40,732 bases of DNA from JAPLKB01 sp964429485 (lineage in GTDB: Bacteria; Desulfobacterota; Syntrophorhabdia; Syntrophorhabdales; Syntrophorhabdaceae). The notes under the pieces are model-generated. The model was not told where the DNA came from. It made no database searches and saw nothing but the letters and a program-made list of their open reading frames with translations. Positions 33,671 to 40,732 of this stretch are shown here, one piece after another. The stretch is taken from contig CAYSBW010000016.1 in the NCBI GenBank assembly GCA_964429485.1, forward strand, positions 1-40,732, written 5' to 3'. Both the position numbers and the translations under genes were made by a program. How positions within the stretch are numbered: the stretch's first letter is position 1; each line of letters opens with the position of its first letter.

Positions 33671-33791
33671 ATATTCTCCTTATATAGTAATAGTAATATA
33701 TGATGTTGAGATGTTGAAAACTTAAAATGTCCAATAAAAGTAAATATTTGATAAATATAAAAATAAAAAGAAAGGTTTAAAACTTGTGGGC
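33671..33791. other. dnaA-dnaN intergenic, AT-rich
   Basis: These 121 bp are almost entirely A and T. A trinucleotide-like series, TAGTAATAGTAATAT, at 33685-33699 recalls the DnaA-trio repeats of bacterial origins, but I find no DnaA box beside it. It may contain the dnaN promoter or part of the origin. The origin assignment is weak. Confidence 0.3.
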
Positions 33792-35123
33792 TCATGTAGA
33801 TTTAACCTTTGCTTCTAACTTTTCAACAGTGGTTTTCAACTCTTTTTTAACCTTTATTTCATCTTCTATTTTTTTTATTGAGTGAATTATTGTTGCATGA
33901 TCTTTTTTTCCAAATTTTTCACCAATGCTCACCAGAGAATGGTCTGTTAATTTTCTGGAAAGATATATTGCAACCTGTCTTGGAATCATTATAGAACGAA
34001 CTCTTTTTTCTGATTTTATATCTGATATTTTAATGGAAAAATAATTGGAAACCTCTTTAATTATTGTATCTATAGTGATTTCCTTGTTTTTTTCTTTAAT
34101 TAAACTACCCATCACTTCTTTTGCAAGTTCCAGAGTAATCTGAGAATTCTTTAAAGAGGCAAAAGCACCTATTCTTATTAGAGAACCTTCAAGAGACCTT
34201 ACACTATCCTCTGCATTAGAAGCTATGAAAAAAGCAACATCGTTTGGAAGGTAAATATTTTCTATTTCTGCTTTTTTATTTAATATTGCTACTTTAGTTT
34301 CAATATCAGGAGATTGAATATCTGCAATAAGGCCCCATTCAAAACGTGATTTTAATCTTTCTTCAAAATTTTCAATGTCGCGTGGAAATTTATCGCTTGT
34401 GACCACTATTTGTTTCATATTATCGTAAAGTGCATTAAAGGTATGAAAAAATTCAGCTTGTGTTCTTTCTTTACCAGCGATAAATTGTATATCGTCTATT
34501 AACAAAACATCCATTTTCCTATATTTGTTTCTAAAGGCTTCCATTTTGTCGAATCTGATTGAATTTATAAGTTCATTCATAAAAATTTCTGCTGTTGTAT
34601 AACAGATATGATCAGCATTTTTTTTCCCCTGTTTTATAAGAAAATTACCAATAGCATTTAGAAGATGTGTTTTACCAAGACCAACGCCGCCATATATAAA
34701 AAGAGGATTATATGTTTTTCCCGGATTGGTTGCTACAGCAAGACAAGCAGCATTTGCAAATTGATTACTTCCACCAACGACAAAACTTTCAAAAGAATAT
34801 TTTGGATTAAATATATTACTGTAATTTCCCTCTTTTTTTACTGTAATAATTTTTTGTTCATTTTTTGTTTTGTTATTTATTTCCTCTTTTTTTAATATGT
34901 ATTCTATTTTAGTGTTTTCTTTTGTATTTTCTTTAATAAGAGCAAGAAGTATGGGTTCAAAATTTTCTATAACCCAATCTCTAAAAAAAGCATTTGGAAC
35001 AGAGACGGAACATACATTGTTTTTATAATTTATGTACTTTATGGGTTCAATCCAGGTTTTATAACTATCCTCACTTATTATACCTGAAATCTTTGTTTTT
35101 ATTAGAGATAATATATCAGACAT
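33792..35123 (-). CDS. dnaA: Chromosomal replication initiator DnaA
   Basis: DnaA binds the origin and melts it in its ATP form. The 443-aa protein has the N-terminal oligomerisation domain (1-75), a short variable linker, the AAA+ domain with the P-loop GGVGLGKTHLLNAIG and the Walker B region VLLIDDIQFIAGKERTQ, and the C-terminal DNA-binding domain with the signature GEKFGKKDHATIIHSIKKI. All parts are intact. It is the first gene of the large minus-strand block, and a DnaA-box-like site lies about 40 bp upstream of its start. Confidence 0.97.
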   Translation of the reverse strand: MSDILSLIKTKISGIISEDSYKTWIEPIKYINYKNNVCSVSVPNAFFRDWVIENFEPILLALIKENTKENTKIEYILKKEEINNKTKNEQKIITVKKEGNYSNIFNPKYSFESFVVGGSNQFANAACLAVATNPGKTYNPLFIYGGVGLGKTHLLNAIGNFLIKQGKKNADHICYTTAEIFMNELINSIRFDKMEAFRNKYRKMDVLLIDDIQFIAGKERTQAEFFHTFNALYDNMKQIVVTSDKFPRDIENFEERLKSRFEWGLIADIQSPDIETKVAILNKKAEIENIYLPNDVAFFIASNAEDSVRSLEGSLIRIGAFASLKNSQITLELAKEVMGSLIKEKNKEITIDTIIKEVSNYFSIKISDIKSEKRVRSIMIPRQVAIYLSRKLTDHSLVSIGEKFGKKDHATIIHSIKKIEDEIKVKKELKTTVEKLEAKVKST

Positions 35124-35328
35124 AATGTTAAATTATTTTTTGTCAACATTTTTTCAACATATGTGGAAAAGCTAAAGTGTTGTAGAAAGGCTTTAAAATG
35201 CTATATTAATATAATATTTTAAAAAGTTCAACTCTTTTTACGGAATACTTTATAATATAAGAAGTTTTCTAAATACCAATTCTTTTTGATTCTGGAAAAA
35301 TCTTTTTTCAATTAGTATTACAACAGCA
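35124..35328. promoter_or_regulatory. Candidate dnaA promoter / origin-proximal region
   Basis: This AT-rich 205-bp region is upstream of dnaA. It holds one DnaA-box-like 9-mer, TTTTCCACA on the minus strand (35162-35170), and two TCAACAT copies just before the dnaA start. Leftward genes dominate on one side and rightward genes begin at 36625 on the other, which is consistent with a nearby origin. With a single box the origin itself is not shown. Confidence 0.35.
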
Positions 35329-35814
35329 TTATAAAATATTTCTGAAACCAATCAGTTTTTCGTGCCAATATTTTGATTCTATATTATCTACAGTAACACC
35401 TCTCGAGGTAGAAGAATGGATAAAATCTATTTTATTAATCATAATACCAGAATGAAAAGACTTCTTTATTCTGAAAAATACAAGATCTCCAGGTAAAACA
35501 TTGCTCTTTGATATTTTATGACCTGTCCTTAAAAGACCTTCAGTCATAACCGGAAGCGTTATGTTAAATTTTCTGTAAGTATAATAAATAAGCCCACTGC
35601 AATCAAAACTATCAGGGCCCTTTGCACCAATTCTATATGGTTTGCCAAGCAAGGAAATAGCATACTGGACAATCTCATTCCTTATTCCATCTGTTTGTTG
35701 ATAAATTTTGACCTGTTTTGGTGCACAACTACAAATTAAAGAATAAAGGAAAAAAACAATAAACAATTTCAAACAAAGAAGTTTAATTGTGAATATGCAT
35801 TTTGTGTTAAACAT
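35329..35814 (-). CDS. NlpC/P60-family lipoprotein
   Basis: This 161-aa lipoprotein should be a cell-wall gamma-glutamyl (D,L)-endopeptidase. It has a basic and hydrophobic leader with a lipobox-like ICSC (C30). The NlpC/P60 domain follows (about 45-160), with the catalytic cysteine C72 in SFDCSGLIYYTYRKF, H121 in SFHSGIMI and H133 in DFIHSS as the third residue. Its short length means there are no extra SH3 targeting domains. It overlaps the upstream HAD phosphatase gene by 8 bp and ends before the dnaA upstream region. Confidence 0.9.
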   Translation of the reverse strand: MFNTKCIFTIKLLCLKLFIVFFLYSLICSCAPKQVKIYQQTDGIRNEIVQYAISLLGKPYRIGAKGPDSFDCSGLIYYTYRKFNITLPVMTEGLLRTGHKISKSNVLPGDLVFFRIKKSFHSGIMINKIDFIHSSTSRGVTVDNIESKYWHEKLIGFRNIL

Positions 35815-36448
35815 AATTTTTTATAATATCCACCATTTTTATGACAGAATCATTTTCAATGACAGTTGTTGTAAATGGTTTTATGCATAGATAGGGATGA
35901 AAACCTATTGATAAAGAAACAGATTGAAACATATTTTTATCATCTTCCCCATCGCCAATTGCACAAGCTTCTGTTCTATCAATATTCATGGATTTTAATA
36001 TCCTTTTAACGTGATATCCTTTACTGTTGTATTCTACGTTTATTTTTGTTTCCCCTGTTAATATACCGTTTTTTGTCAGTAATTCATTGGATAACGACAT
36101 ATTTATTCCAAGTTCTTCTCTCACCCGGTCTACAACGAAGGATAATCCTGTAGAAATTATAACAGTGAATATACCCATATTTTTAAGAATTCTTACTGTT
36201 TTGCATGCATCTTCCTGATAAGGGATTTGTTTTGTAATTTTGAGCATTTCCGATAATTTATAACCTTTCCACAAAAGAGCGTCTTTTTTACAAAATTCAC
36301 TATATGTTATTCGGCCTTCTTTAAATAATTTTTCATATTCGTCAGCGTTGTTTTGCCAAATGTTTAATTCCTTATGGATGTATTCCCAACTGCTTTTTAC
36401 TTTAGTTAATGTACCATCACAGTCAAAAAATACGATTTTTATTGACAT
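35807..36448 (-). CDS. HAD-IB phosphatase (SerB-like)
   Basis: This 213-aa haloacid-dehalogenase phosphatase has motif I FFDCDGTLT (nucleophile D9, acid/base D11), motif II as the ISTG of VIISTGLSFVV, a lysine in NSKGYHVKRIL and the acidic motif CAIGDGEDDKNMF. The cap with KSSWEYIHKELNIW resembles phosphoserine-phosphatase-like members (HAD-IB). Phosphoserine phosphatase is possible but not certain, and no serine genes are adjacent. It shares an 8-bp overlap with the NlpC/P60 gene. The gene reads away from the methyltransferase gene at 36625. Confidence 0.85.
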   Translation of the reverse strand: MSIKIVFFDCDGTLTKVKSSWEYIHKELNIWQNNADEYEKLFKEGRITYSEFCKKDALLWKGYKLSEMLKITKQIPYQEDACKTVRILKNMGIFTVIISTGLSFVVDRVREELGINMSLSNELLTKNGILTGETKINVEYNSKGYHVKRILKSMNIDRTEACAIGDGEDDKNMFQSVSLSIGFHPYLCIKPFTTTVIENDSVIKMVDIIKNYV

Positions 36449-36624
36449 AAAATTTTATATCATCAAAATATAAAAAAATCTATATATTGAAATATTAATC
36501 ACAGTTTTAAATCTTTAACCTGTATGCGGTATATTCCATAAAGGTTATTGTTGATTAGAGATATTAATTTTAATAATCTGATTATATTAAAATTAACGGG
36601 TATAAATTATGGGTATAAATTGGT

Positions 36625-37176
36625 ATGAGTAACTGGGACGAAAGATATAAAAATGGTTTTTATGATGGTGAAGATGAACCGAAAGAACTTCTGTTGAAAT
36701 TCTGGCAGACTATACCAAAAGGAAATGTTATTGATATAGCAATGGGTATTGGAAAAGATGCAATGTTTCTTGCTGACAGGGGTTTTAATGTTTTCGGTAT
36801 TGAAATGTCAATAGAAGCAATAAAAATTGCAAAACAACGGTCAATAAAAAACAATATATCAATTATCCGTGGTAATGCAGGTTGTCTTCCTTTTAAAGAA
36901 AATACAGCAAAAGGAATAGTTGTTTTCTATTTTCTTCTCAGGGATTTTATGAAAGACATAGAGAAAATTTTACAAAAAGGGGGTGTAATTATTTATGAGA
37001 CTTTTTTAAAAAGACAAAACGAAATTGATAGAAAAAGAAATCCGGATTTTTTACTTGATAACGGTGAGCTAATTTCATATTTCAGTGATTTTGAAATTCT
37101 TTTTTATGAAGAAACCCTTTTAACCATTAAGGAAAAAAAAAGAGCGATTGCCAGATTTGTAGGGAGGAAAAAATGA
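36625..37176 (+). CDS. Class I SAM-dependent methyltransferase (TehB-like)
   Basis: This 183-aa methyltransferase starts MSNWDERYKNGFY, a common opening of TehB/thiopurine-like members. The SAM site is VIDIAMGIGKDAMFLADRGF, followed by the acidic residue in VFGIEMS. Motif II is KGIVVFYFLLRDFM. The substrate is not deducible. It overlaps tsaC by 4 bp, so the two are co-translated. The 176-bp AT-rich region upstream (36449-36624) separates it from leftward genes and should hold its promoter. Confidence 0.87.
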   Translation: MSNWDERYKNGFYDGEDEPKELLLKFWQTIPKGNVIDIAMGIGKDAMFLADRGFNVFGIEMSIEAIKIAKQRSIKNNISIIRGNAGCLPFKENTAKGIVVFYFLLRDFMKDIEKILQKGGVIIYETFLKRQNEIDRKRNPDFLLDNGELISYFSDFEILFYEETLLTIKEKKRAIARFVGRKK

Positions 37177-37787
37177 TTATAGAATGGGATCCGGCAAGGC
37201 CGAAGAAAAAAAATACTCAACTTATAAGAGAAACACTTATTAATGGTGGAATTATTGCTTATCCAACAGACACTTTTTATGGGATGGGCTGTGATCTTTT
37301 CAACATCAGAGCAATAAGGAAACTTTATCTGATAAAAAGACTCGATGAAAAAAGAGCATTGAGTATTATATGCAGGGACATTAAAGAATTGAGTAAATAT
37401 GCAGTTGTAAACAATTTTGCCTTTGAAATTTTAAAGTCATGTCTCCCGGGTCCATATACTTTTATTCTACAGGCAAAAAAAATTATGCCTAAACTTCTTA
37501 TGACTGTGAAAAAAGAAGTCGGTATAAGAATTCCAGATCACCCTGTTCCTAAAGGTGTAGCAGAAATAATAGACAGGCCTGTTATAAATACAAGTGCAAG
37601 GCTTTCAGGGGAAGAAGTTTTTACTGACCCGAAAGATATAGAAAAAACATTCAAGGGAAGTGTGGATATAGTAATTGATGGCGGCATTATAGTGAGTGAT
37701 CCATCAACTCTTATAAGTCTCATAGAAGATAAAGTTAATATACTCCGTAAAGGGAAGGGGATCCTTAAAGGTCTTCTTCAGGAGTAA
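37173..37787 (+). CDS. tsaC: Threonylcarbamoyl-AMP synthase (Sua5/YwlC/TsaC)
   Basis: TsaC makes threonylcarbamoyl-AMP from threonine, bicarbonate and ATP, for the t6A37 modification of ANN-decoding tRNAs. The 204-aa protein is the short form without the Sua5 C-terminal domain. Typical parts are the GGIIAYPTDTFYGMGCDL motif, KRLDEKRALSIICRD, LPGPYTFIL and VGIRIPDHPV. It also has NTSARLSGEEVFTDP and, near the end, DGGIIVSDPSTLISL. Its 3' end overlaps the convergent fmdB gene by 23 bp. Confidence 0.95.
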   Translation: MIIEWDPARPKKKNTQLIRETLINGGIIAYPTDTFYGMGCDLFNIRAIRKLYLIKRLDEKRALSIICRDIKELSKYAVVNNFAFEILKSCLPGPYTFILQAKKIMPKLLMTVKKEVGIRIPDHPVPKGVAEIIDRPVINTSARLSGEEVFTDPKDIEKTFKGSVDIVIDGGIIVSDPSTLISLIEDKVNILRKGKGILKGLLQE

Positions 37788-38103
37788 GACTGCTGTTCAT
37801 AACATCACTCATTGATTCTTCGAAATCGCCTCCAAGCTCACCTCCCAATTCTTTTCCAACCTTTTTCATGGCGCGTTCAATGCTTAAAGGGTTGTTTTCA
37901 TCGAGATCAGAAAATCGTGATGGATCAAGAAGTTTTTCCATCATTTTTTCTTCCCCCTTTAAAATAGATACGCGGGAAATACGCTTTCTTAGTTCCCTGC
38001 TACCGCAGGTTTTGCAATATGGGATAAACACTTCGGTAGCTCTTAAAAGAAGAAACGAAGATATTTTTTTACATGACTCACACCAATATTCATAAATAGG
38101 CAT
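37765..38103 (-). CDS. FmdB-type zinc ribbon protein
   Basis: This 112-aa small protein begins MPIYEYWCESCKKI and has a second cysteine pair, YCKTCGSRELRKRISRVSI. C8, C11, C30 and C33 form the zinc ribbon of the FmdB family, putative regulators of unknown target. The C-terminal half is acidic and glycine-rich (KELGGELGGDFEESMSDV). It is convergent with tsaC and overlaps its end. FmdB genes are often found near amide or formamide genes, but nothing of that kind is here. Confidence 0.87.
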   Translation of the reverse strand: MPIYEYWCESCKKISSFLLLRATEVFIPYCKTCGSRELRKRISRVSILKGEEKMMEKLLDPSRFSDLDENNPLSIERAMKKVGKELGGELGGDFEESMSDVMNSSLTPEEDL

Positions 38104-38413
38104 ATTCCAACCTCTTTCAATAATATATAAAAATATCGGTAAACAGCGAAATCCCTTTTATATTAAGTTAAAGCCCCATATGATCATATAAAATGCTCAA
38201 AAACCCGGCAATTTCCTGTAACCATATTATATTCACCACAACCCCACGATTGTTGTCAACTATCTGATTTATACCAATATTCTTCTTGAAGAAGGACGGG
38301 CTATTCTGTTACATTTGAAGAATCAGGTTTGATTAAATGGACTGTTCATCGCAGATAGTTTGTATCCAGTAGCAGCTTTTTATGTAAAATAAATTAATCA
38401 AGGAGGTTTATTA
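38104..38413. other. 310-bp divergent intergenic region
   Basis: No convincing ORF is seen between fmdB (leftward) and the DUF3313 gene (rightward). A small inverted repeat, TTCTTC-TT-GAAGAA, lies at 38280-38293. An AAGGAGG site precedes the DUF3313 start. Promoters for both neighbours probably lie here. Confidence 0.5.
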
Positions 38414-39079
38414 ATGAAAAACAGGATAAGTTTTTATGTGTTTTTATTTTCTGTTGTTATATTTTTAACATCATGTGCCAGTGGACCAAAAAACATAGAG
38501 GGTCTTGAATCATCATCCAAATTACAGACAAGCGCTGATTTCCAGAACACACTTGTGTATAAAAAAGAAGGAGTTAATGGAAAGAAATATGTAAGGTTTA
38601 ATTTTAAACCTGTTGTAATTTATGATGGAGCAGATGCTCAATTCCATGATGTTTCTGATGAAGATAAAAAAATAATCGCTGATTTTATAAAAAACGAGTT
38701 TATAAAAGTAATAAAAGACAAATATCAGGTTGTTGATGAAATTGCCCCAGACGTACTGCACATAAAATTCACGCTTGTAGGTATAGAATTGACAAAGCCT
38801 GCGTTGGCAACAATGACAAGGGTAACGCCTGTAGGCCTGGCATTGAACCTTGGTAAAAGTGCATCTGGAATGCAGGGTTCCTTCATGGGATCAGTAACAT
38901 TCGCAGCAGAATTTTATGACTCCGAAACTAATAATCTTGTCTATTCATTTCTTACAAAAAGAGGGCCCAATGCTATGGATGTAACAACGATGATAACAGG
39001 TCTTGATGCAGCTAAAAAAGCCGTTACGGAAATAGCAGCTAAATTTAGAGAAACCATAGACATGCTTCAGAAAAAATAG
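38414..39079 (+). CDS. DUF3313-family lipoprotein
   Basis: This 221-aa lipoprotein has a signal peptide ending in a lipobox (FLTSC, C21), and ASGPK follows the cysteine. The mature part matches the DUF3313 type: FNFKPVVIYDGADAQF, KDKYQVVDEIAPDVLHIKFTL, quoted in two landmarks, and the conserved VTPVGLALNLGKSASG and GSVTFAAEFYDSETNNL regions. The function is unknown and an envelope location is likely. It has a strong AAGGAGG ribosome-binding site and stands alone, with a hairpin terminator candidate downstream. Confidence 0.88.
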   Translation: MKNRISFYVFLFSVVIFLTSCASGPKNIEGLESSSKLQTSADFQNTLVYKKEGVNGKKYVRFNFKPVVIYDGADAQFHDVSDEDKKIIADFIKNEFIKVIKDKYQVVDEIAPDVLHIKFTLVGIELTKPALATMTRVTPVGLALNLGKSASGMQGSFMGSVTFAAEFYDSETNNLVYSFLTKRGPNAMDVTTMITGLDAAKKAVTEIAAKFRETIDMLQKK

Positions 39080-39136
39080 TCAAAACAAATTTTACCAGCC
39101 TTTTTCTTTGTATTTAACGCAAGGACTTGAGTTAAA

Positions 39137-39160
39137 TATGCTTCAGCATAGTTTTTTATT
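39137..39160 (+). terminator. Candidate intrinsic terminator after the DUF3313 gene
   Basis: TATGC and GCATA form a 5-bp stem with loop TTCA, followed by GTTTTTTATT. The stem is short and AT-rich, so termination may be partial. It lies 58 bp after the stop of the lipoprotein gene and before the next methyltransferase gene. Confidence 0.5.
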
Positions 39161-39205
39161 TACTTATTTACAAAGATGAACCCCTGATATATAAAAAAAG
39201 TAACT

Positions 39206-39958
39206 ATGGGCATAATAATAAAAAGCTATGCTGATTTGATTCTCCATAGAGAAATAGGTGAGCTTATACAAAAACACTCTGAAAATAAAGAAGATATAAG
39301 AAATATTGCAAAACATGAAATCAGAGGAAATAAAATTCATACCCTCCTTGATTTAGGATGTGGTTACGGATGGTTTGAAGAATCTCTGGAAAAAAAATTT
39401 GATATGATTTTTGGTATTGATTGTCTTAAAGAAAATAAAAAGGAATTTTTAAGAACAGCAAAAAAAATTGCAGAAAAGACAATTTTTTCAAAAATGAAAC
39501 TACCTTTGCCAATCAATCTTCCCGATGAATCATTTGATTTGATTGTTTCAGCATATTCACTTTATTTTTTCCCTGAAATAATACCGGAGGTAAAAAGACT
39601 TCTCTGTTCGGAAGGTATATTTCTTGTTATAACTCACAGCGAGTCCATGTTGGCAGAAGGAGAAGATTTCTTTGATTTTAGTAATTTAAGGGAAATAATC
39701 AGACAATTTTCAGCAGAGAACGGAGAGGCAGTCCTGAAACAATATTTCAACAGGATAACATCGATTGATTACAGGAACACTTTATTTTTTAACAAGAATG
39801 ATAGCCCGGATCTTGCTGCATATATAGATTTTAAAAAAGAATTTATATTAAGAGACATGGACCCTGATATTGTAAAGATAAGAATACTTGATGAATTAAA
39901 AAAAAAGGGTAGTCTTAGATTTAACAAGGATGACAGAATTTTTATAGCAAAAAAATGA
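39206..39958 (+). CDS. Class I SAM-dependent methyltransferase
   Basis: This 250-aa methyltransferase has its SAM-binding motif in LLDLGCGYGWFEESL (about 48-62), an acidic residue in FGIDCLKEN, motif II LPDESFDLIVSAYSLYFF and motif III EVKRLLCSEGIFLVI. It resembles UbiE-like or generic Methyltransf_11 proteins. The C-terminal 90 residues are lysine-rich and not recognised. The target molecule is unknown. It overlaps the next NUDIX gene by 4 bp (ATGA), which suggests a shared operon. Confidence 0.86.
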   Translation: MGIIIKSYADLILHREIGELIQKHSENKEDIRNIAKHEIRGNKIHTLLDLGCGYGWFEESLEKKFDMIFGIDCLKENKKEFLRTAKKIAEKTIFSKMKLPLPINLPDESFDLIVSAYSLYFFPEIIPEVKRLLCSEGIFLVITHSESMLAEGEDFFDFSNLREIIRQFSAENGEAVLKQYFNRITSIDYRNTLFFNKNDSPDLAAYIDFKKEFILRDMDPDIVKIRILDELKKKGSLRFNKDDRIFIAKK

Positions 39959-40732
39959 AAACAAAACTGTTTTGCAGTATATGTGCTAACCGTCTTGACA
40001 AAGCTATCCTTGATGGAAAGGAAAGACAGCTGTGCAGGAAATGCGGGGAAGTTTTTTATGAAAACCCCCTGCCTGCTGCTGCTGTAATTCTCTTGAACCA
40101 TAACAGGGAAGTGCTTCTTGTAAAGAGAGAAAGAGAGCCTGCCAAAGGTATGTGGTGTCTTCCTATAGGTTTTGCAGAGACAGGGGAGAGTATAGAAAAT
40201 GCTGCCCTGAGAGAATTAAAAGAAGAAACAGGCGTTGAAGGAAAAATTATACAGCTTATCACCGCATCATCAGAGTACAATGACCTCTATGGAGATATTC
40301 TGGTTGTAATATTTGAAGTGGAAAAAACAGGTGGAGAGGAAAAAGCCGGTGACGATGCGATTGACTGCAAGTATTTTCCTGTAACAGATCTCCCTGAACT
40401 TGCTTTTGGCTCCCAGGTAAAGGCTATCAGGAAGTATATTGATCTTAAGAAAGATCTCTGGAAAATGAGAGACTCCTTTAATATTTTTATCAAAGGAAAA
40501 ATACATGACAAAACTGTTTTTCCAGGAGACCTTCTGTCTGATGAACTTGTTCATATTGTTCGTAGTAACTCAAAAAAAATTATTGATCTGTGGCTGGCCG
40601 ATCTTTTTTCAAGTTCCACTACAAATTCATATTTTGTTCTTAACAAAAAAGATCTTTCTAAAAATGCAAATTTCATAATAAATCAACTAGGAAAATGGCT
40701 TGAAGGAACAAAAGGGGAAAACAAATTCAGAC
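39955..40732 (+). CDS. NUDIX hydrolase with zinc ribbon and C-terminal RsbRD-like domain (truncated by window end)
   Basis: The frame is open from ATG at 39955 to the end of the window, so the C-terminus lies outside. Residues 1-40 hold a zinc ribbon (FCSICANRL and QLCRKCGEVFYENP). The NUDIX domain (about 42-160) has the box GX5EX7REUXEEXGU (GFAETGESIENAALRELKEE, then TGV), so it should hydrolyse a nucleoside diphosphate derivative. After residue 175 the sequence LLSDELVHIVRSNSKKIIDL, then WLADLFSS and later LGKWLEG, resembles the RsbRD N-terminal domain found in sensory proteins. If right, this is a fusion. The domain call is from memory of the pattern only. The start overlaps the methyltransferase stop by 4 bp. 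Confidence 0.82.
   Translation, partial: MKTKLFCSICANRLDKAILDGKERQLCRKCGEVFYENPLPAAAVILLNHNREVLLVKREREPAKGMWCLPIGFAETGESIENAALRELKEETGVEGKIIQLITASSEYNDLYGDILVVIFEVEKTGGEEKAGDDAIDCKYFPVTDLPELAFGSQVKAIRKYIDLKKDLWKMRDSFNIFIKGKIHDKTVFPGDLLSDELVHIVRSNSKKIIDLWLADLFSSSTTNSYFVLNKKDLSKNANFIINQLGKWLEGTKGENKFR

Noticed and set aside
1..40732. CRISPR arrays, tRNA or rRNA genes, insertion sequences, phage genes
   Set aside because: No direct-repeat/spacer array, no cloverleaf or rRNA segments, and no transposase or integrase frames were seen.

Overview
The window looks like a chromosomal stretch of an anaerobic, flagellated, diderm bacterium, most likely a deltaproteobacterium-type organism (Desulfobacterota). 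The reasons are the motAB pair, an outer-membrane phospholipase, lipoproteins, a monofunctional his operon placed behind coaE-rho-rpmE-prfA-prmC-murA, and a large HdrA/MvhD and double-cubane-cluster redox operon of the kind found in strict anaerobes. This assignment is inferred from gene content only. A run of 100 N (1963-2062) shows that this is a draft scaffold with a join between motAB and the redox operon.

Layout. (1) 83-1781: motB and motA, minus strand. (2) 2069-12846: a minus-strand anaerobic redox region. In transcription order it holds a sigma70-like promoter, a structured leader with a short upstream ORF and terminator, double-cubane reductase 1, its ATP-dependent activase, double-cubane reductase 2, a second copy of the same leader, MvhD with a C-terminal helix-turn-helix, a 1032-residue HdrA, MvhD fused to a ferredoxin, a NuoG/HoxU-like iron-sulfur subunit, a remnant of formate dehydrogenase alpha, and the selenium-linked pair yedF-DUF3343. 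(3) 12872-20141: assorted genes: an unknown 115-aa protein, a J-domain/HExxH membrane protein, an SDR, a Lon-family protease with a tiny lipoprotein gene, a PIN/NYN nuclease-like protein and OMPLA phospholipase. (4) 20170-35123: a long minus-strand housekeeping block, dnaA-dnaN-gyrB-coaE-rho-rpmE-prfA-prmC-murA-hisD-hisG-hisB-hisH-der. recF is absent from its usual place between dnaN and gyrB. (5) 35329-40732: an NlpC/P60 lipoprotein, a HAD phosphatase, then rightward genes (two methyltransferases, tsaC, a DUF3313 lipoprotein, a NUDIX hydrolase cut by the window end) and a leftward fmdB. Gene orientation switches near 36.5 kb, next to dnaA, as expected around a replication origin.

How the redox region may work. 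The two double-cubane proteins belong to the 2-hydroxyacyl-CoA dehydratase/benzoyl-CoA reductase superfamily and share one BadF-type ATPase that fires low-potential electrons. HdrA with two MvhD subunits is the core of a flavin-based electron-bifurcating module, and the NuoG/HoxU-like subunit would link it to formate or a pyridine nucleotide. The formate dehydrogenase catalytic part is missing here, so the module must now use another partner.

Most interesting signal. The two leaders (about 9152-9335 and 12629-12803) are homologous. Each has a short ORF with a good ribosome-binding site ending at UGA. In each, a hairpin follows whose apical GUG lies 18 nt after the UGA, then 20 in-frame sense codons, a UAA, and a near-identical intrinsic terminator. 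This fits either an unrecognised riboswitch/attenuator or a selenocysteine-decoding leader peptide (UGA plus SECIS-like hairpin). The second idea is attractive because selenium-metabolism genes lie in the same gene run. It is a hypothesis and needs testing.
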